Source: Megascapheus bottae
Taxonomy: Eukaryota; Chordata; Mammalia; Rodentia; Geomyidae
NCBI GenBank assembly: GCA_024803745.1
Contig: JANJXV010000101.1
Span: 1,629,001 to 1,693,000, forward strand
Reading direction: 5' to 3'
DNA: 64,000 bases
Notes under the pieces: model-generated
Database searches by the model: none
Told to the model about the DNA's origin: nothing
What the model saw: the letters and a program-made list of their open reading frames with translations, nothing else
Position numbers and translations under genes: made by a program
Part shown: one piece after another, positions 12,405-22,922 of the stretch
Position numbering within the stretch: position 1 is the first letter of the stretch
How the letters are laid out: each line of letters opens with the position of its first letter

Positions 12405-13090
12405 TAAATATATTTTTGTAATTAATAGAAGGGTTACATTATATTCACCAGATAGAAGGTGAATTACTTCACATACATTGATACCCTTTCTCATGTCTTG
12501 TTCCCCATTTCCCTCCCTCCATCCTCGCCACTCATCTTGTTTTCCCCCCTTCCCTATCCTATTTCAAATAACCAAATAAACATATACAATATATCAGATA
12601 AAAGGTAAAATACCGTTACAATATGAGGTAACCAACTCTCCCACAATTTTTTTGCCAGTCCTGGGCTTAAGCTCAGGGCCTGAGGACTGTCCCTGGACTT
12701 TCTCAAGGCTAGCACTCTACCACTTGAGCCTCAGCACCACTCCTGGCTTTTAAGTATATGGTACCAAGGAATCGAACCCGGGTCTTCATGTATGCTAGTC
12801 AAGCACTCTACCGCTACGCCAAACTCCCAGTCCACTCCCACAATTTTTATAGTTAATTTTCAACATAGCATCTAGTGAGTATCACCAATACATTTGTTCA
12901 CCCTGTGTCCCACCATTTCAGTGCCCCTCTCCCTCCCCCAAATAGATAACATACATACCAGACAAAAGGTACAGAAATCACAAGTGGTGGCAAAGGAGAA
13001 AACAGACAAACATCAAAAAGACAAAAGGCAAAAATCAAAAGGCAAACAGCAAAAACCAAAGTCTTATCTCCATCTCTTGTAGTTCATTTC
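12405..13090 (-). mobile_element. L1-type LINE 3' region, split by a SINE
   Basis: The 3' terminus (12405-12637) matches the repeats at 10216 and 52600. A SINE with target-site duplication interrupts it at 12651-12834. The sequence beyond the SINE (12849-13090) has an 'ATAGATAACATACATACCAG' block and an unusual purine-rich, AAAAGGCAAA-type run, plausibly 3' UTR. It is taken as the continuation because the SINE insertion site joins the two sides. The extent beyond 12850 is inference. Confidence 0.5.
12651..12834 (-). mobile_element. IDL-Geo-like dimeric SINE with target-site duplication
   Basis: Full-length reverse-oriented copy. The A-tail side starts 'TTTGCCAGTCCTGGGCTTAA'. The right arm follows ('TTGAGCCTCAGCACCACTCC'), then the ID-like left arm with the pol III B box in reverse ('GAATCGAACCCGGGTC'), ending 'CAAACTCCCAGTCC'. 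It is flanked by near-identical copies of CTCCCACAATTTTT at 12638 and 12835, showing insertion by target-primed reverse transcription into the L1-type sequence. Confidence 0.85.
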
Positions 13091-13099
13091 TATAAATCG

Positions 13100-14790
13100 T
13101 ATTTCTGTATGATCATATGCACATAGCTATTGAGTTTTTTGATCTAGAATGTGCCTATAATTCTCCAAGTAAAAACATTGGAAAGTAAAAGACAAAAATT
13201 CACTAGGATATGATAAAGTATACAGGACTGTGAACACTCACACTGTAAGACCAGAGGAGGATATTATTATTCTTCTCTTCCAAAATCTCACTATATAATA
13301 AGCACTGGTATTTCTTGGCATGGTGGCTCTGAAGGCTCCTGGGCATCACCTCATTTCTATATACTTTAAAGCCAAATCAACTCTCATCTCACCTTACCCT
13401 CTCTCCTGTATTTCTAAAATAGCTGCACAAATGGGGGTTTAAAGTGTTAAAACTATGACTGGAATTAAGAAAGGGAAACTAATGTGTGTGTCCAGTCTTA
13501 GAGATCAAGAACATGCACAAGCATTGACTTGACTCATTTAAATCTTGATGTTTTCAAGCAGTTCCTATGTTGCTCTGAGTGTCTATTAATACCGAGTACC
13601 CGCTCTGCCTCACTCAGCCTTCACATTACTACACCATTTCTTTTCCAGTTAGTTTACCAGATCAATATAAAGTTAAAAATGCTGATGGAACTATTTGAAA
13701 TGGAAGACTAGGAGACTTAAGGGGGATTATGTAGGCTCTCAGAAATGATTTGAAGAGTTAAATCTCTGTTGGCTTTAGAAAGATTTTTAAAATTGACATT
13801 CTGGCACATTGCTTCAAGGACATAACAACTTTGAAGTACAACAACCGAAATGATAATGCTAAAAAGAAAATATCTACTCTAGGACAGCAAAAGGCTTAAG
13901 GTAATTTGTCCCAGTAATAAGTTTTAAAAACTGTACTCTCCATGATTTGGAGATACAAATGAAACTTTATTACAGAATATGGAATTCATTCTTTGCTCTG
14001 ATGGGAATACTGGCCCTAGAAAGAAAAAATACAATATTGTTATAAATTTTAAAAAGTTAAAAGTAATACAATGGCAAGCCCTCAAATCTGTCCACTAAGA
14101 ATAAAACTATTGATTGTATACTTACTAAATTTAATCTGAAAAGCCTCAGAAATGTTGAATTTCTCTTTTTAGGCCCAGCCTAAAAACACTTTTTCCCTTA
14201 TTTGGACATTATGTTATTTAAGATGCAGTAATTTAAACAAGAGAAACACAACCCAAATTTACTTTACATAAAGAAGAAAGTTTACAGCTCATGTCCTGGA
14301 ACGACAGTAGGTTGGGATATGATTTCCCAAAAGGTCAATAATGTCTCACAGTTTTGACAGTTTTCTCATTATCTTGCATTTCTCCTCCTTGTTCTGTTTA
14401 TTCTTTGGAACCCTCTACTACACCATCCTAACAAGCTTCTAACACCAATACCCTTTGAAATAAAGACAACTGCCTCCCAAAAGTTTGATGAGAGACTCTG
14501 GAAGTTAACTTATTGCCTTATTGGGGGCAACAAGTCAAACTCAATCATTTTGATCAAATTTTTGGTTCATATTTCTGTACTATTACATCAATGTGTGGTA
14601 CTAGTTTTAAGGCATGGACCATTAGGGATATTGTTTTTTTCTATCTAAACATTTACCCATATCTATAAATTCTAATCTGCTTTGGTTGTTTTTGACAGAC
14701 ACAAATAAAATGACTTTCAAAATTATATTACTACTTGATTTGTAAAATGTACTATATTATCCATCACAAAACAGTACTATATATAATCAA
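13100..14790. other. Unique AT-rich stretch, no gene seen
   Basis: No exon or RNA gene supported and no repeat recognised apart from short A/T runs. The region around 14370-14480 is slightly richer in complex motifs but gives no coding signal. Confidence 0.5.
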
Positions 14791-14806
14791 CAGTTAACTA
14801 AAATAT

Positions 14807-15044
14807 GGCCAGGCACATGCTCATTCCAATAATCCTAGCTACCCAAGACGCTCACATATGAGGACAGGAGCTCAAAGCTAGCACGGGCAGGAAAGCCCAG
14901 GAAATTCTTATCTCCAATTTGCCACCAAGAAATCAAAGGCAGAGCTGTTATACAAGTGGCTGAGTATTAACATCAAGTGAAAAATCTAGTGGATAGCAGC
15001 CTGACATCAGTTCAAGGCCCAGATACTGGCATACATACACAAAA
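14807..15044 (+). mobile_element. B1-like/ID-like composite SINE with target-site duplication
   Basis: Diverged forward copy: 'AATAATCCTAGCTACCCA' (7SL-derived B1-like left arm), 'CTTATCTCCAATTTGCCACC' linker, then a decayed ID-like right arm. Flanked by AGTTAACTAAAATAT at 14792-14806 and AGTTAATTAAAATAT at 15045-15059 (one mismatch), a clear target-site duplication. Confidence 0.78.
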
Positions 15045-15059
15045 AGTTAATTAAAATAT

Positions 15060-15745
15060 AATGAATCAATATCAAACCATGTAATCATAATTCAAACTAT
15101 ATTTGCTTCCCTGACTTTTCCAGATATGATGAAGGTTGAATATTCTCCACATAGTCACACTGTTTGAGAGAGCTAATAGGCAAAGCAATATCACTGAAAA
15201 CTTTTGTGCAAAAGTTTCAAGCCTAATATTAATTTATTTAAAATGTTTGAGAAAGTTTGCATAGAAAATCTAGACAAATTAAAAAAAATATTATTTGGTT
15301 TTACCCCACTTTCTCAAAACTCCTTATATTCGATAGCAGAAGAAATGGAACAGTACAGCATTAACTTATGCACATATCAGCTGTTTCTATCTTAACTAGG
15401 AAGCACTGTTTCATCTCTTATCAGACACAAAATGGATTGAAAGTTAATTGGAAAAGTATTTCAGAAGAAAAGTGGTAGAGAAAGGTCTAATAGGTTTTTG
15501 AAGATGTAAAGATTCATATTTTTATGTTGGAAAGGATACCAAACCAGAGAAAAGTTTCTAGTTAAGAACACAGTGGATATTTTTAATGTATGAAAAACCT
15601 AGCTACAATACAGCAAAATAATAATAGTAATAATAATAATAATAATAAATCTACAGTTCCACTATACCTAGCAGGTCATGAAATATTTGTGATAAGCTTA
15701 AACAACCACTTTTTCATGAACTTAATAATTTTTTCTTTTCTTTTC
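15060..15745. other. Unique AT-rich stretch with a small AAT microsatellite
   Basis: Nothing coding is supported. A trinucleotide AAT/ATA microsatellite of about 33 bp lies at about 15616-15649; the open stretch across it (poly-Asn) is a repeat artefact. Confidence 0.55.
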
Positions 15746-15747
15746 TT

Positions 15748-16010
15748 TTTTGGTTGGTCTTGGGTCTTGAACTCTGGGCCTGGGCGCTGTCCCTGAGCTC
15801 TTCACCAAATAAAGGTTATACCCTTTATTTTAAAAGCTATACCTTTTCAAATTAACATTAAAACTTATACCACTTCTGCTTTTCTGGTGGTTAATTGGAG
15901 ATAAGAGTCTTACAGACTTTCATGCCCAGGCTGGCTTTGAACTACAATACTCAGACCTCAGTCTTCTGAGTGGCTAGGATTACAGGTGTGGGTCACTAGC
16001 TCCTAGCTTA
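15748..16010 (-). mobile_element. Composite SINE carrying an internal replacement
   Basis: Reverse copy: 'TCTTGAACTCTGGGCCTGGG' to 'CTGAGCTCTTCA' (right arm), then from 15870 'CCACTTCTG', 'GGTTAATTGGAGATAAGAG', and the B1-like arm 'GGCTAGGATTACAGGTGTGG'. About 65 bp at roughly 15807-15868 is unrelated AT-rich sequence, standing where some 30 bp of right arm should be. The element was altered after or during insertion. Confidence 0.75.
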
Positions 16011-16217
16011 ATCTTTTTTGCTAAGTACTCACTTTGTTTTCAGATGAGGGACTGCTTTCCCAAGAGCCCTCTTTGTCTATTGATATCACCTCAAAAACCT
16101 TCTTCTTTTCAGTCACCATCTGTGGCTGCCTGCCTAGATATTATATATTCTTCCTGACCCCTGGAACTTGATCTGCATATATTATCATTGTGCATATAGT
16201 AGTTGTGTAGTTCTTTT

Positions 16218-16393
16218 TTTGCCAGTCATGGGCTTGACCTCAGGGCCTGGGCACTGTCCTTGGACTTTCTCAAGGCTCAGCACTCTACCACTTGAGCCTC
16301 AGCACCACTTCCAGCATTTTTCTATGTATGTGGTACCAAGGAATTGAACCCTGGTCTTCATGCATGCTAGGCAAGCACTCTGCCACTAGACTG
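16218..16393 (-). mobile_element. IDL-Geo-like dimeric SINE
   Basis: Reverse full-length copy from 'TTGCCAGTCATGGGCTTGAC' through 'TTGAGCCTCAGCACCACTTC' to 'CTAGGCAAGCACTCTGCCAC'. The T-run at 16214-16220 is the A-tail. More diverged than the 12.65- and 22.25-kb copies and without an obvious target-site duplication by eye. Confidence 0.8.
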
Positions 16394-16399
16394 TTGCCA

Positions 16400-16930
16400 T
16401 TATTATTTGAATGGTGTTGGGTGTGTCTGGTGTTTACAGAGGAAATGGGTGTAGGAATCTGAGTGGATCAGGTCAAGAAATTTTCCTTTTGTGTGGTGAG
16501 TACTATGGAATTAGCGTCAAGCATTGACCAGCAACTGACCTTTCTCATGGGACCTGGAACAGAATTTCCTCTGCTGTGATGGACTCCATACTGACAGACA
16601 TAGCCACACCCTAGACTTCAAGAGTTTAGGTGACCTATCACCAGCTTTGATCAATTTTGTGAAAGACAGGCTGTTCACCCTGGCATTTGCAGACAATTAC
16701 CAAATATAGTGATACTCATGGAGACATTTAGCTTGTCGACTGCTTCACAGATAGGTTTTTCTGCTCATAAGTATTTCACTGTACAGCTGTCATTAAGACC
16801 TAAATGCTCAGGCTTACAGAATACACATTATTCTCACTTATTTTATTGTGTCAAAGTGGTTATGTGGTACTTCTGTATTTCCTGAATAAATATCAGTTTT
16901 AAAGTATAGCCGTCTTTCAAAAAATGTTTT
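16400..16930. other. Unique sequence between SINEs
   Basis: About 530 bp with no recognisable exon or repeat. No motif cluster stands out. Confidence 0.45.
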
Positions 16931-16934
16931 TGTT

Positions 16935-17156
16935 TTTAAGCTCACACCTGTAATAGTAGCTACTCAGGAGGCTTAGGTCTTGAGGATCATGGTTCAAAGC
17001 CAGCCCAGGCAGAAAAGTCCGCATGAGACTCTTCTCTCCAATTAACCACTCAAAAACCAGTAGTGGAGCTGTACCTCAAAATGGTAGAAAAGAGAGCTCA
17101 GGGACACCCACCATCTAGGTTTTGAGTTCACACCCCATGACTGACTTAAAAAAAAG
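16935..17156 (+). mobile_element. B1-like/ID-like composite SINE
   Basis: Forward copy: 'GCTCACACCTGTAATAGTAG', 'CTACTCAGGAGGCTTAGG', 'GTTCAAAGCCAGCCCAGGC', 'CTCTCCAATTAACCACTC', then a diverged ID-like arm with 'TAGTGGAGCTGT' and an A-tail near 17146-17156. Confidence 0.8.
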
Positions 17157-17465
17157 TTTAATTTTGCTGATATTCCCAGAATTAATTCTATTTTGACCTT
17201 TTGGGACAGTGGGCTGGTGGGCTGGAGGACTTTCAGTCTCTCTGGATCTCAACACTATGATTATGGATGCAGGAAGGCGTCTCTAGGGATTATGGGTAAA
17301 ACCTATACTCAATAAACACCTAGGTCCTGTAATAACTCTGTAGGTTCCTATCCTTACTGTGCAAAGTCATCATAAACATGGCAACTTATGACAGTATACA
17401 AACAATAATAGAACTCAAGAAAACAGCACTGTTTTCTAGTACCTTTTCTCTAAAAAAAAAAAAAA

Positions 17466-17800
17466 GGTGGGGCAGTGGCAGTGGCTCAAGTCTATAATTC
17501 TAGCTACCTGGGAGCCAGAGATTGGAAGATCAAGATTCAAGGCTAGTCTAGTTCAAAAAATAAATAAATAAATAGTTTCTGAGATTCCATCTCAACAGTG
17601 GTACACCCTGGGGAAGCATAACGAAAAGGATTGCAGTCCAGGCTGGCCCAGGCATAAAGCAAAATCCTATCTGGAACATAATCAAACCAGCAAGTGGTCG
17701 GCAGCGTGATTCAAGAGATAGAGCACCTGTCTTTGCAAGCTCAGAATCCTGAGTTCAAATCCTAGCATTGCAAACTAAAAAGCAAAAACAAGAGCAAAAG
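17466..17800 (+). mobile_element. Older composite SINE with extended middle
   Basis: Starts after an A-run at 17450. The B1-like arm ('GGCAGTGGCTCAAGTCTATA', 'AATTCTAGCTACCTGGGAG') is followed by a second 7SL-like stretch ('CAGTCCAGGCTGGCCCAGGC') and an ID-like arm ('AGAGATAGAGCACCTGTC', 'GAGTTCAAATCCTAGCATTG') with an A-rich tail. At about 335 bp it is longer than the other composites, either two overlapping insertions or an older subfamily. Confidence 0.65.
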
Positions 17801-18430
17801 CGTGTGTCCATGCCTGGCGTGCCATTCACTGGCAGCAGAAACTCAGAAGGAGGCGGGAGTTGTAAGACAGGATAGGAACATTTAGTTTAATTGCCTGGGG
17901 AGGGTCAGAAACAACTCTTTGTTCAGCCCCACCAAGCTAATTAGTTGAAAAAACAACATTCTCAGCCCATAAACAAGAGTCTTTTTTTTTCTATAAGCAA
18001 TTAGGAATGACCCTAATCTTATTCACTTAAACATACATCCCACAGCAAAGCTGGAAAGACACCAAAGCATTGGAAAGACACCAAAGTTGAGGCTGCACAA
18101 CTGCCTTTGTGAATCCTCAAAGCTTCCCAATGAAAGATCAACTGCCCTTCCTTCGAAGATTTTCTTCTTTGCTTTCTCCTGAGCATAAATTTCCAGATGT
18201 GCAGCAGGTGACAGCAGGAAGCCAGAGTTCTAACCCATCATACTAACCCAGCCCTTCCCCTGCCCAACCTCACACCTCACACATTGCTCCCTACTGGACA
18301 GTTTGCATTGTCTCTGCCTTCTGCCAGCCTGGAAATACTGTGAGGCCCAGTGAAGAGCCATCACCTGCCATCTGAGTGCTCTACTGCTTTACACAGGGAA
18401 AGGATGAAGCAAACTATTGTTGAATAAACC
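17800..18430. other. Unique sequence, no gene seen
   Basis: Moderate-GC sequence with no coding signal or recognised repeat. Confidence 0.45.
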
Positions 18431-18434
18431 AATG

Positions 18435-18720
18435 GAGGATGGATGGATGGATGGATGGATGGATATGAAAGGAAGGAAGATAGATGGATGATGGATAGAA
18501 GGATAGGGAATGGATAGGATAGATGATGGGTGGAAAGGTTAAAGAGAGGAAGAAAGGAAAAAGGAGGAAAGAGGAGGACGGGAGTTTCTTTAATAGGGAA
18601 TAAAGAGATCATTTGTTAGTATAAAGATTTGCAAATGATCACAGCAAATAACACTTCAAATGGGAGAGAGGGGAGAAGAGGAAGAGGGGGGGGGAGAGGG
18701 AGAGAGGAGGGGTGAGGCTG
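18435..18720. repeat. GGAT-type microsatellite and purine-rich tract
   Basis: GGAT units run from about 18437, degrade through GATA/GGAA variants to about 18530, and are followed by a strongly purine-biased stretch on the + strand, including a G-run near 18686-18695 and GA/GGA repeats to about 18715. Open stretches across it encode low-complexity Gly/Glu or Pro/Ser strings and are artefacts. Confidence 0.85.
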
Positions 18721-19059
18721 GTGCTCCAAGGTTGAGGGGTAACTTAAAAAAAATAATCCAACTAACTGAAAGAATGACTGGTGCAGCCAGGAGCAGAATT
18801 CAAATTTTGGAGCTCTATTCTCCCAGCTGGGCACTTAAGAGTTTGGCTCGTGTGGTGGTGGCAGTTCACGGAGAGTTCAAATCCCCTCACAGACACGTGT
18901 GGGTGAATAAGTGGCATAGTCTTTCTTTCTTCCAAGTGCTTGATAGAAGCTTCCAGATGTATGGGGGTGTGCATAAGAGAGCCTCGAGTGCTCCACTCTC
19001 GATGGAGTCTATAAATATGCATGTTGGGTATCATGAATCATTTAGAGCTGGCTTGGTTG

Positions 19060-19068
19060 CTTTTCTTT

Positions 19069-19104
<36 letters not shown>

Positions 19105-19150
19105 TCCCTTCCTTCCTTCCTTCCTTCCTTCCTTCCTTCCTTCCTTCCTG
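19060..19150. repeat. TTTC then TTCC tetranucleotide array
   Basis: A pure-pyrimidine run on the + strand: about 10 TTTC units switching at about 19108 to TTCC units, ending near 19149. The sharp unit switch shows two successive expansion phases. Confidence 0.95.
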
Positions 19151-19625
19151 GCTATCTAACTTTATTCTTGAAACTTCTTGCTAAGTTTGAAAGGACACCA
19201 AGGCGGAGAGAAATGTAGTTACCAGCGAGCTTGAGGCTTAGGGGTGAACACTTGGGCTCTTTCACCACTTTCAGAATTTGTTATCTCCGCTTATTTCGCT
19301 TTGGACTTTGAGTTTACTTCCCCTCGTGGGGGCTCTGTCTCCACGTCAGAACAAAGGGATACTAAGTCCACGCAGTGTGTGGATATAAAACACTAGTACA
19401 GCAGACAGAAGGAGCACGCAGAATGGCTGGCCTCCTTCCTTTCCTCGTATGACTCTAGTCCACAGCCAAATCTAACTACATCATACGACAGCCAGGCCTC
19501 AAAGGTTAGCAATTACCAGTCAATAAATATTGCTCAAATAGAAAGTAATGGAGGAAGCTGCTTCTGACAGGGTCTCAGCCAAGCTATGCTACAGTAAGAA
19601 AACACTAAGTCTGTTGTTTTCATAT
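19150..19625. other. Unique sequence, no gene seen
   Basis: No exon, RNA gene or transposon recognised. Slightly higher CpG around 19310-19375 than nearby but far below a CpG island. Confidence 0.45.
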
Positions 19626-19627
19626 CC

Positions 19628-19736
19628 TATGCTCTCCCTTCTTCCTCCCTTTTTCTCTCTCTCTCCTTCCCTCCTTTCTTCCCTCCCCCCTCCCTCCCTC
19701 CTCCTCCTCTCCTTTTCCCTCTCCCTCTCTTCTGGT
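19628..19736. repeat. Polypyrimidine tract
   Basis: Roughly 105 bp of nearly pure C/T on the + strand (CTCC, TTCC and CTCT units). It directly abuts the diverged reverse SINE at about 19737 and probably derives in part from the purine-rich tail of that element. Confidence 0.88.
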
Positions 19737-19940
19737 GTAAGACTTGAACCCAGAACTTCACATATGCTAGCCAAACATGGGACTACTTGTGTCACACCCC
19801 ATCCCTAGATACTGATTGTTTTATTTTTGTGTTTTTGGAGACAGAGTCCCTCTACTACCTTTATCTGAGTTGGCCTTGGTCTTGTGATTCTCTCAAGTAG
19901 CTGGAATGACAGATTTGTGGTACTATACCTGGCTATCATA
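19737..19940 (-). mobile_element. Diverged composite SINE
   Basis: Reverse copy: 'GACTTGAACCCAGAACTTCA', 'CATATGCTAGCCAAACATGG' (ID-like arm), then 'GGAGACAGAGTCCCT', 'CTCAAGTAGCTGGAATGACAG' (B1-like arm). It is more diverged than the surrounding copies, and the long polypyrimidine tract at its 5' side on this strand takes the place of an A-tail. Confidence 0.65.
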
Positions 19941-20059
19941 AATAACCTCTTCCATCCTCATACTTTGTGTTTGCCTGGATAGCTTTGTCACCCCCCTCCA
20001 GTCCACCCCCAGGGTGTTGTTCTAGAAACTGCCATCATAGAAAAAAAAAACATTAACCT

Positions 20060-20140
20060 ACCATCGATGGTCCACAGGTAAACACCTGACCCAATCAGAG
20101 TCCTCCTCTGAGATCGGGATACTGGGAACTTGTATTGATT
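20060..20140. repeat. Ancient dispersed module with CCAATCAGAG core
   Basis: Contains 'CACCTGACCCAATCAGAG' followed by 'TCCTCCTCTGAGATCGGGA', matching a module also seen at 46640, 56690 and 62195. I recognise it as an old mammalian interspersed repeat but cannot name the family. Confidence 0.45.
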
Positions 20141-21430
20141 GTATTGGTTTGCCAGATCAGCTTGAGACCTGCTGATATCTGTGTCTACTTTCACATGGAC
20201 ACATAGATATCATATGATATTCTCCCACAGAGGAGTGGAGAATGCCAGTCTAAGTGAAGAGATTGGGTAGGAAAAGGCGATTCAAAGATAAGACGAATTG
20301 ATAGAAGAGGTGGGCGTGGAAATGTGGAAAAGTCCCAGTTTCCACTCAGACACATGACCTGCTCACGTGCCTTCCACGAATCACCCCAGTATTCTGATTT
20401 CCTGAAACTCACCATGTTTCTGTCACAACCAAGAGTCAAGGTCTGCCAACTTTAACGTTTTGGTTAAGTTCAAAATAATTTCAAATTACTCTTTTATTTC
20501 AGATCATTTCCATGTGAATTCTTGCCCACTAAGAAAACAGGAAGAATGGTTTTCTAGAACCATCCACTCACCCCCACCCACCTACCTACAGAGTATACCT
20601 CACTCAGACCAGTGCCCCAGCTAAGGACTGGAAGCTACTCTGTCTACATTCTAACAGCTGGCTCCTAGTGCCTCTCCTGAAGGAATGGCTTCTATCTGTC
20701 ACTGCATGTGGGCTGGTTCAGTTTGGAATTGGAGTGGGGGAGAGTGAGGGATAGTTTAGAACCAGAGCGGAAGATCTCCTTTCAAGCAACTGACCTCACT
20801 CAATGAGAACAAGGAGAGCCAGCAAGGTCAGTATGTGAACTTGGCCTATATCCAAGGAACATATACAGTCTCCACTCAAACCTTTCTGTCTGGAATATAA
20901 TAGGCCCTGAGAGACAGCCTATGAGCCAGTGAACTTGACCCCAACAGCCATCCTTCACTTTTCTCACCTCCAACACCCTCCCCCGCAAACTTCTTCCCTC
21001 TCCATTAAGTGTCCCTGGCCCTAAAGCTGTCACACCTTCCCAGGAAAGGAATCATTTCTAGTTTCATGTTGCATAATATGAAGCAAGGATTTGAGGACAA
21101 TGGTTTCAAATCTAATTATGGTACTACATGGACCTCCTGTCTGACCTCGGCTTTCAAGATCAATACAGATGTTTTGTCTGTTTCCATCATCTGGGTAGTT
21201 TTCAAACCAAAGTTAAGTTTACTCCCAGGTTCAGTGCTGAGTCTTTCTAGAAGAGAGCCCTTCCATATAGAAAGGGCACACTACCATCTAATGGGGCATC
21301 TTGGCCTTCAAAACTTTCTGGTAGGATCCATGTTCCCAGCCACCCCCTCTCCTCCCCCCCCACAGATGGGCACTAAAAATATTTGTAGGGTGAATTAAAG
21401 GGAACGAAGGTAGTTAGAAATTTTGTTAGT
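20140..21430. other. Unique moderate-GC sequence, no gene seen
   Basis: The longest open stretch (about 130 codons, + strand, 21009-21398) has no domain or splice context. A C-run at about 21352-21361 is the only notable simple sequence. Confidence 0.5.
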
Positions 21431-21435
21431 GTAAA

Positions 21436-21655
21436 CTGGGTACCAGTGGCTCATGCCTGTAACACTGGCAACTCAGGAGGCTGAGATCTGAGGATCTGAG
21501 GTTCAAAGTCAGCCCAGGCAGGAAAATTTATGAAACTCTCATGTCTAATTAACACTGTGGCTTAACCAGAGAGTTCTAAGCATCAATCAACCAATCATTC
21601 AGTCAGTCAATCTAAGGGTCAGCACCCAGGTTCTGAGTTCAACACTCAGTTCTGG
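21436..21655 (+). mobile_element. B1-like/ID-like composite SINE, followed by TG/CA tract
   Basis: Forward copy: 'ACCAGTGGCTCATGCCTGTA', 'AACTCAGGAGGCTGAGATC', 'GGTTCAAAGTCAGCCCAGGC', then a rearranged right arm containing CAATCAAC/CAGTCAGT-type repeats (about 21574-21612) and 'CACCCAGGTTCTGAGTTCAA'. The right arm is atypical. Confidence 0.72.
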
Positions 21656-21659
21656 CATG

Positions 21660-21730
21660 TGTGTGAGCATACTTTTGTGTGTGCGCGCGTGTGTTTATGC
21701 ATGTGTACACACACACGCACACACACATAA
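21660..21730. repeat. TG/CG/CA compound microsatellite
   Basis: Two nearly uninterrupted alternating purine/pyrimidine runs: TGTGTGTGCGCGCGTGTGT at 21676-21694 and ATGCATGTGTACACACAC... from about 21697 to 21729. The GCGCGC core and TG-to-CA switch give Z-DNA and hairpin potential. Confidence 0.85.
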
Positions 21731-21764
21731 TCTTAACAGAGCATACATTTTTTTTAAAACCAGG

Positions 21765-21832
21765 TTCAGAAAAGTTGGATGTCTTGCTCAACATCACACA
21801 GCTCATGTGGCAAGATTGGAACTCTAGGTAAT
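21765..21832 (-). mobile_element. MIR fragment
   Basis: Reads 'TTGCTCAACATCACACAGCTCATGTGGCAAGATTGGAACTC', matching the reverse complement of the MIR core-region block 'gagttcnaatccngcnctnccac...gctgtgtgacctt'. MIR is an ancient tRNA-derived SINE shared by mammals. Confidence 0.6.
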
Positions 21833-21959
21833 CAGTGGTTGATCACCTATTACTGGTGTCCTGCTTGACATGGAGGCTAATAATGCTAACATTCATTAAC
21901 TCTACCAAGAATCTCATAATTTAAAAGAAGACCAAGGGATGAGTACATTTGTATAATGG

Positions 21960-22185
21960 TTACTACTGATTGCCATTATTGACTGAGTTTCGTGCCTGTA
22001 ACCCCATCCTCCCATGCATATACATTCTCATGTAATCCATCTTAGAATGGTATGAGAGGACAGATGATACTTTACAAGTAGGGAAACTGAGGCACAGAAA
22101 GTTCAGTTGTTTCGCCTGGGTCACCACACAAGTCCACAGCCACTCAGTAGCTGGACCAAGGTAGACCCCAGAGACCTGTGCTCTT
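21960..22185 (-). mobile_element. MIR element
   Basis: 'GGGAAACTGAGGCACAGAAAG' and the following 'CCTGGGTCACCACACAAGTC' block are the reverse complement of the MIR core. Upstream 'CATTCTCATGTAATCCATC' fits the 3' tail part. Diverged but longer than the other MIRs in the window. Confidence 0.7.
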
Positions 22186-22248
22186 TGCCTTGAGCATTGA
22201 CATCCCCAGGCATAAGATGGGAAGCACGATCTTCAAGAACCATTTTTT

Positions 22249-22430
22249 GCCAGTCCTGGGCCTTGAACTCAGGGCCTGAGCACTGTCCTTGGGCTTTCTC
22301 AAGGCTAGAGCTCTACCTCTTGAGTTACAGCACCATTTCTGGCTTTTTTCTATGTATGTGGTACAGAGGAATTGAACCCAGGTCCTTGTGCATGCTAGGC
22401 AAACACTCTACCACTAGAGCACTCCTGGCC
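22249..22430 (-). mobile_element. IDL-Geo-like dimeric SINE with target-site duplication
   Basis: Reverse full-length copy ('GCCAGTCCTGGGCCTTGAAC' to 'CACTAGAGCACTCCTGGCC'). Exact 15-bp flanking repeats CAAGAACCATTTTTT lie at 22234-22248 and 22431-22445, so the ends are certain. Confidence 0.88.
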
Positions 22431-22449
22431 CAAGAACCATTTTTTTAAG

Positions 22450-22920
22450 GCAGGCTGTACATCCAGTGTCCTGCATGGACTGCCAGGAGATGCAGCAAAC
22501 CCAATGGACTTGATAAGACTCAACCTCAAACCTACCAAGTGCCCATGCCATGTGGTGGACACACAGAGGGCAGGTCAAAGAGGGAAACAAAGAGACCTAT
22601 GCCAGCGTGAACTGGGTGGAAGCCACAGGAAGACCACAACGGCACAATGCACAGAAGTAACTCCCATTACTCTGCTGAGACTCTGGGCATTCATCACAGC
22701 AGAGCAAGAAATGGGGTGCCCAGGACCTAGAAAAGACCCAGGACCCTAGCAGCAGACAGCGTTGGAGCCTTTCACCTGGAAGGTCTTTGGAGCCATTTGG
22801 ATTCCTTTTCCAATGATCTTCCTGGTGTGATAATACACATTCTCATTCACACATTGCCTTGTGGATCCTTCTTGATGTTCTTCCCTTACGTGGAATGCCA
22901 GAAAACATACTGACCACCAC
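22450..22920. other. Unique sequence, no gene seen
   Basis: No recognised repeat or exon. Open stretches on both strands are below 85 codons with no motif. Confidence 0.45.
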
Positions 22921-22922
22921 AG

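Noticed and set aside
18660..19218. 174-codon plus-strand open stretch with Gly/Glu start and Phe/Leu/Ser end
   Set aside because: Both ends are translations of the purine tract and the TTTC/TTCC array.
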